This document shows, one piece after another, positions 14,639 through 17,863 of a stretch of 17,863 bases of DNA. The DNA is from Pseudomonadota bacterium. Lineage in GTDB: Bacteria; Pseudomonadota; Alphaproteobacteria; Azospirillales; Azospirillaceae. The stretch is taken from positions 1-17,863 of the forward strand of contig JAEYPE010000266.1 in assembly GCA_023411035.1 (NCBI GenBank). Direction: 5' to 3'. The translations under genes were made by a program, and so were the position numbers. Position 1 is the stretch's first letter, and the number at the start of each line of letters is the position of its first letter. Below the pieces are notes generated by a model that saw only the letters and a list, made by a program, of their open reading frames with translations, ran no database searches and had not been told where the DNA came from.

Positions 14639-15004
14639 TCATTGGCTGGAGGCGGCCTGCACGGCGGCCTCCAGCGCGCCGTGGCTCTCCAGCAGCGCCG
14701 ACAGCCCGGCCTCGTCCAGGACGGCGCGGACGGGGGCGGGCACCGCCGCCAGCACGATGCGCCCATGCATGGTGCGCGCCTGCCGCACCGCCAGCAGCAG
14801 CGAGCGCAGCCCCGCCGGGGTCAGTTGCGTCACCGCCGACAGGTCGAGCACCAGCCGGGCCGGCGCTTTCGCAGGCGCGTCCGGATCGGCGGGGGCCAGC
14901 GCGGCGATCAGCCGCGCCTCGAACCGGGGGGCGGCGGCGCTGTCGATCGGCCCTATCGGACGCAGGATCGTCATGTCGCCGCGAACCTCTTCCGCGATTT
15001 GCAT
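14639..15004 (-). CDS. STAS-domain protein (anti-sigma-factor-antagonist-like)
   Basis: A 121-residue single STAS domain, a fold used in partner-switching regulation. The N-terminal strand MTILRPIGPIDSAAAPRFEA and the central LVLDLSAVTQLTPAGLRSLL are diagnostic. In classical SpoIIAA-like proteins the central motif contains a DSSGL- or SSAGL-type serine that is phosphorylated. Here it reads LTPAGL, so the usual phosphoserine is missing and only a threonine remains nearby. There is a ~15-residue Ala/Pro-rich insertion (PADPDAPAKAPA) before the central strand. The start is set by GGAGGG before 15004; an upstream ATG at 15025 would add seven residues. It is divergent from tssL, which hints at but does not prove a role in controlling secretion. 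Confidence 0.85.
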   Translation of the reverse strand: MQIAEEVRGDMTILRPIGPIDSAAAPRFEARLIAALAPADPDAPAKAPARLVLDLSAVTQLTPAGLRSLLLAVRQARTMHGRIVLAAVPAPVRAVLDEAGLSALLESHGALEAAVQAASSQ

Positions 15005-15008
15005 CGAA

Positions 15009-15014
15009 CCCTCC
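15009..15014 (-). promoter_or_regulatory. Ribosome binding site deciding the STAS gene start
   Basis: On the minus strand GGAGGG is followed by TTCG and the ATG at 15004. The alternative ATG at 15025 has only a distant AGG, so the shorter protein is preferred. Confidence 0.55.
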
Positions 15015-15105
15015 GATTTCCCCATACGGCCGGGCCTGCTATACCTGCTCCGGCGGGGGATTTCCCATCACACGGATCATCTTACAGCAGAGCGGCGGCG
15101 GGGGC

Positions 15106-16449
15106 ATGGAATCGGACGGACGCTTCGGCGGCGGGACGGGCCTGCGGGACGGCGGGGAGTTTCCCGCGGGACCCGGCACGGGGCCGCGCGCGCTGCCGGC
15201 CTTCCTTGCGGCTGGACCCGCCGTGCGTCCGGAGGAGCGCCCGAAGGCGGACGCGCCGCCGGACCAGCCGGCGCGGCTGCGCGGGGCGCTGAACCCGCTG
15301 CTGGCGGCGGCGGGGCCGCTGCTCGACCTTGCCGGGGCGCTCCGTGAACGCTCGGGGCACGAGAACCCGGAGGGGCTGCGCGACGCCATCCTCGCCGATG
15401 TCCGCCGGTTCGAGGAGGAGGCCGCCGCCATCGGCGTCCCGCCGGAGGAGGTGCGCGTCGCCCGCTTTGCGCTCTGCACCATGCTCGACGACGTGGTGCG
15501 GGCCACCCCCTGGGGGGCGCGCTGCCGCTGGACGCGCGAGGGGCTGGCGGCGGTGGTGGACCCCGCCGCCGGCGGGCCGGACCGCTTCTTCGACCTGCTC
15601 GACACCATGCTGAGCGACCCGCGCCTGCACCGGCAGGAGCTGGAGCTGTTCTACGCCTGCCTGTCGCTGGGCTTCGAGGGGAAGTTCCGCGACAAGCCGC
15701 GCGGCGCCCATGACCTCGCCCACCTGCGGGACGAGCTGTTCCGCGTGCTGCGCCGCCTGCGCGGGGAGCGGGAACGCGCGCTGTCGCCGCAATGGCGGGG
15801 CGTGGCGGAACGCTTCCGCCCGCTGGGCCTCGTCCTGCCGCCCTGGCTGGCGGCGGCGGTGGTGGCGGCGCTGCTGGGTGGCCTGTTCCTGAACCTGTCC
15901 GTCTCGCTGGGCGGCCGGGCGGACGAGGTGGTGGCCCGGCTGGGCGCGCTGCTTCCCGACCGGCCGCTGGAACTGGTGCGCGCCGTGCCCCCGCCCCCGC
16001 CCAGCGCCGGGCCGGCGCTGGCCGCGCGGGTCACCGCCCTGCTTCAGCCGGAAATCCGTTCCGGCGCCGTGGCGGTGCTGGCGGGCGACGACGGGGCGCT
16101 GGTCATCCGCATCGAGGGGGCGGGCATGTTCGCCACCGGCAGCGACGCGATCCGCGCCCGCTACCGCGCCGTGGTGGACCGCGTCGGGCAGGCGCTGGGT
16201 CCCGAGGCGGGGCGGGTGGTGGTGGTCGCCCACACCGACGACCAGACGCCGCGCGGCGGCCCGCTGCCCACGCCGGAGGCGCTGACCGAGGCGCGGGCGG
16301 TGGCCGTGCTGAAGATCCTGGAACGCACGCTGGGTCCGGACCGCCTGACCGCCGAAGGGCGGGGCGAGCGCGAACCGTTGGCCCCCAACACCACGCCGGC
16401 CAACCGGGGCGCCAACCGGCGCGTCGATGTCCGGCTCTACCCCGAATAG
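15106..16449 (+). CDS. tssL: Type VI secretion protein TssL with OmpA-like domain
   Basis: A 447-residue inner-membrane component of the T6SS membrane complex (TssJLM). The first ~55 residues are Gly/Pro-rich and likely disordered. A DotU/IcmH cytoplasmic helical domain (about 57-235) follows, containing RFALCTMLDDVVRATPWG and LELFYACLSLGFEGKFR, the family core. One transmembrane helix lies near 240-267 (PPWLAAAVVAALLGGLFL). The periplasmic end (about 320-447) is an OmpA-like peptidoglycan-binding domain: MFATGSDAI, VVAHTDD, LTEARAVAV and NRGANRRVDV. This is the 'evolved' TssL that anchors the machine to the cell wall. The ATG follows a GGCGGGGGC stretch. tssM begins 11 bases after its stop, so they form one operon. 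Confidence 0.93.
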   Translation: MESDGRFGGGTGLRDGGEFPAGPGTGPRALPAFLAAGPAVRPEERPKADAPPDQPARLRGALNPLLAAAGPLLDLAGALRERSGHENPEGLRDAILADVRRFEEEAAAIGVPPEEVRVARFALCTMLDDVVRATPWGARCRWTREGLAAVVDPAAGGPDRFFDLLDTMLSDPRLHRQELELFYACLSLGFEGKFRDKPRGAHDLAHLRDELFRVLRRLRGERERALSPQWRGVAERFRPLGLVLPPWLAAAVVAALLGGLFLNLSVSLGGRADEVVARLGALLPDRPLELVRAVPPPPPSAGPALAARVTALLQPEIRSGAVAVLAGDDGALVIRIEGAGMFATGSDAIRARYRAVVDRVGQALGPEAGRVVVVAHTDDQTPRGGPLPTPEALTEARAVAVLKILERTLGPDRLTAEGRGEREPLAPNTTPANRGANRRVDVRLYPE

Positions 16450-16460
16450 GCCCGCGGCCC

Positions 16461-17863
16461 ATGCGCGAACCGTCTCCGCAAGCCCGCCCCGACTCCCGCC
16501 CCGACTCCCGCAGCGAGTCCCGTAGCAAGCCGCGCCGCGCCGCCCAGGCGATGGCGCCGCGCCTGCGCTGGTGGACCACCCTGGTGGTCGCCCTGTCGGT
16601 GGGGCTTCTGGGCTGGGCGGTGATGCCTCTGCTCGGGGTGGGGGGCGGTGCCCGCCTGCTGCCGGCGCTGCTGCTGATCGGCCTGTGGTACGCGCTGAAC
16701 CGGCGCGAGGACGCTCGGCAGAGCGCGGCCAACGCCCGCTTCGTGGAGGCGCTGGCGGCGTCCCGCGATCCGGAGCTGAAGGCGTCGCTGGACGAGCTGG
16801 GCACGGTGCGCGAACGGCTGGATGCCGTGATCGACCGGCTGAAGACCCAGCGTTTCGGCGCGCGCTGGGGCGGGCAGTATCTCTACCAGCTTCCCTGGTA
16901 TCTGGTGATCGGCGCGCCCGGTTCGGGCAAGACGACGGCGCTCGCCAACGCCCGGCTGGGCGCGGCGCTGGGCGCCGGGCTGGACGGGATGCCGGTGCAG
17001 AATCTGGGCGGCACCCGCAATTGCGACTGGTGGTTCACCGACGAGGCGGTGCTGATCGACACGGCGGGCCGCTACACCACCCAGGACAGCCGCCGGGCGG
17101 TGGACGGGCGCGTCTGGTCCGGCCTGCTCGACCTGCTGAAGGAGCACCGCCCGCGCCAGCCGGTGAACGGCGTGCTGCTGACCATCAGCCTGACCGACCT
17201 CGCCGCCTGGAGCGACGAGGAGCGGCACAACCACGCCATCACCATCCGCCAGCGGCTGGGCGAACTGCGCGCCCATCTGGGCATCCGCGTGCCGGTCTAT
17301 CTGCTGTGCACCAAGGCCGACCTCGTGGACGGCTTCACCACCTATTTCGACTCGCTGGACCGGGCGGAGCGCGCCCAGATCTGGGGAATCACCTTCCCGG
17401 TGGAGGACGTCCCGCCCGGCCCGCTCGCCAGCTTCCACACGCAGTTCGAGGCGCTGCTGCGCCGGCTGGAGGAGCGGCTGCCCGAACGGCTCCACCAGGA
17501 GCCGGACATCCAGCGGCGCAGCGACGCCTTCGTCTTCCCCCTGCGCATGGCGGAGTTCGAGGCGGCGCTGGCCGATCTCGTGGACACCGCCTTCACCGCG
17601 GAGGCGGAGGAGACGGTGCCCCTGCTGCGCGGCATCTACCTCAGCAGCGCGACCCAGCCCGGCGCCTCCGCGGAATCGCCGGCCCAGACCTTCTTCCTGG
17701 AACGGCTGCTGCCCGAGGTGGTCTTCCCCGAGGCGAACATGGTCGGGGTGGACCGCGCGCTGGAGCGGGCGCGGCGGCGGCGCCACGCCTGGGTGCTGGG
17801 CGGGGCGGCGGCGGCGGGGATTCTGCTCGGGCTGGCCGGGCTGAGCAGCCACCGGGCGAACGA
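16461..17863 (+). CDS. tssM: Type VI secretion protein TssM (IcmF family), N-terminal part
   Basis: The open frame runs off the window after 467 codons; the full family protein is about 1,100-1,200 residues. The N-terminus has an unusual Arg/Ser-rich stretch (RPDSRPDSRSESRSK at 9-23), then two membrane helices (about 38-60 and 64-79). A cytoplasmic nucleotide-binding domain follows, with Walker A GAPGSGKT at 151-158, DTAGR at 200-204 and a GTPase-like TKAD at 284-287. A third helix starts near 443 (AWVLGGAAAAGILLG), after which the large periplasmic domain would begin. TssM forms the inner-membrane-spanning core with TssL and TssJ. The intact Walker A suggests nucleotide binding is retained, which is not the case in every TssM. 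Confidence 0.93.
   Translation, partial: MREPSPQARPDSRPDSRSESRSKPRRAAQAMAPRLRWWTTLVVALSVGLLGWAVMPLLGVGGGARLLPALLLIGLWYALNRREDARQSAANARFVEALAASRDPELKASLDELGTVRERLDAVIDRLKTQRFGARWGGQYLYQLPWYLVIGAPGSGKTTALANARLGAALGAGLDGMPVQNLGGTRNCDWWFTDEAVLIDTAGRYTTQDSRRAVDGRVWSGLLDLLKEHRPRQPVNGVLLTISLTDLAAWSDEERHNHAITIRQRLGELRAHLGIRVPVYLLCTKADLVDGFTTYFDSLDRAERAQIWGITFPVEDVPPGPLASFHTQFEALLRRLEERLPERLHQEPDIQRRSDAFVFPLRMAEFEAALADLVDTAFTAEAEETVPLLRGIYLSSATQPGASAESPAQTFFLERLLPEVVFPEANMVGVDRALERARRRRHAWVLGGAAAAGILLGLAGLSSHRAN

Noticed and set aside
15026..15105. Sigma-54 promoter for the T6SS operon
   Set aside because: No GG-N10-GC element of the expected TGGCAC/TTGCA type was found in the gap before tssL.
16437..17852. 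Minus-strand open frame of 471 codons opposite tssM
   Set aside because: It is Gln/Arg/His/Pro-rich with no motif; the plus strand carries the full set of TssM landmarks.

Overview
The window is about 17.9 kb of very GC-rich DNA with dense, short-spaced genes. It looks like chromosome from an alphaproteobacterium of the Rhodospirillales, most like Azospirillum. That placement rests on the 5S rRNA tail, the base composition and general familiarity with the protein families; no search was run.

Left edge (1-2530): the last ~30 bases of a 5S rRNA gene and a strong hairpin terminator mark the end of an rRNA operon. Next come a HerA/DUF87-type P-loop ATPase with a C-terminal winged-helix-like tail, then two small uncharacterised minus-strand genes. 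Between those two lies a short ribosome-site-bearing ORF that reads sensibly only if one base is skipped.

Transport block (2588-8043): a TTGACA-type promoter precedes a complete five-gene dipeptide/oligopeptide-class ABC importer: periplasmic binding protein, two permeases and two ATPases. A 117-bp nested perfect palindrome separates the binding-protein gene from the four membrane/ATPase genes, which are tightly packed and overlap or nearly touch. A minus-strand EamA-family exporter converges on the end of this operon.

Middle (9059-14326): a textbook G-quadruplex motif lies upstream of a secreted low-complexity protein gene, which overlaps a 60-residue protein that is 40% proline. Then come a protein with two cold-shock domains joined by an Arg/Gly-rich linker, an alpha-glucose-phosphate-type phosphoglucomutase (GTG start), a zinc-type methionine sulfoxide reductase B and a luciferase-like flavin monooxygenase. 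These look like independent housekeeping and stress genes rather than one pathway.

Right edge (14348-17863): a long imperfect dyad precedes a 56-residue ribbon-helix-helix-like protein. It ends one base from a convergent STAS-domain gene whose phosphorylatable serine motif is degenerate. Divergent from the STAS gene are tssL (DotU domain plus TM helix plus OmpA-like peptidoglycan-binding domain) and the 5' part of tssM. This is the beginning of a type VI secretion cluster that continues beyond the window. I did not find a clearly novel multi-gene system. The least explained items are the secreted/proline-rich pair, the STAS and ribbon-helix-helix pair at the T6SS border, and the frameshifted-looking microgene.
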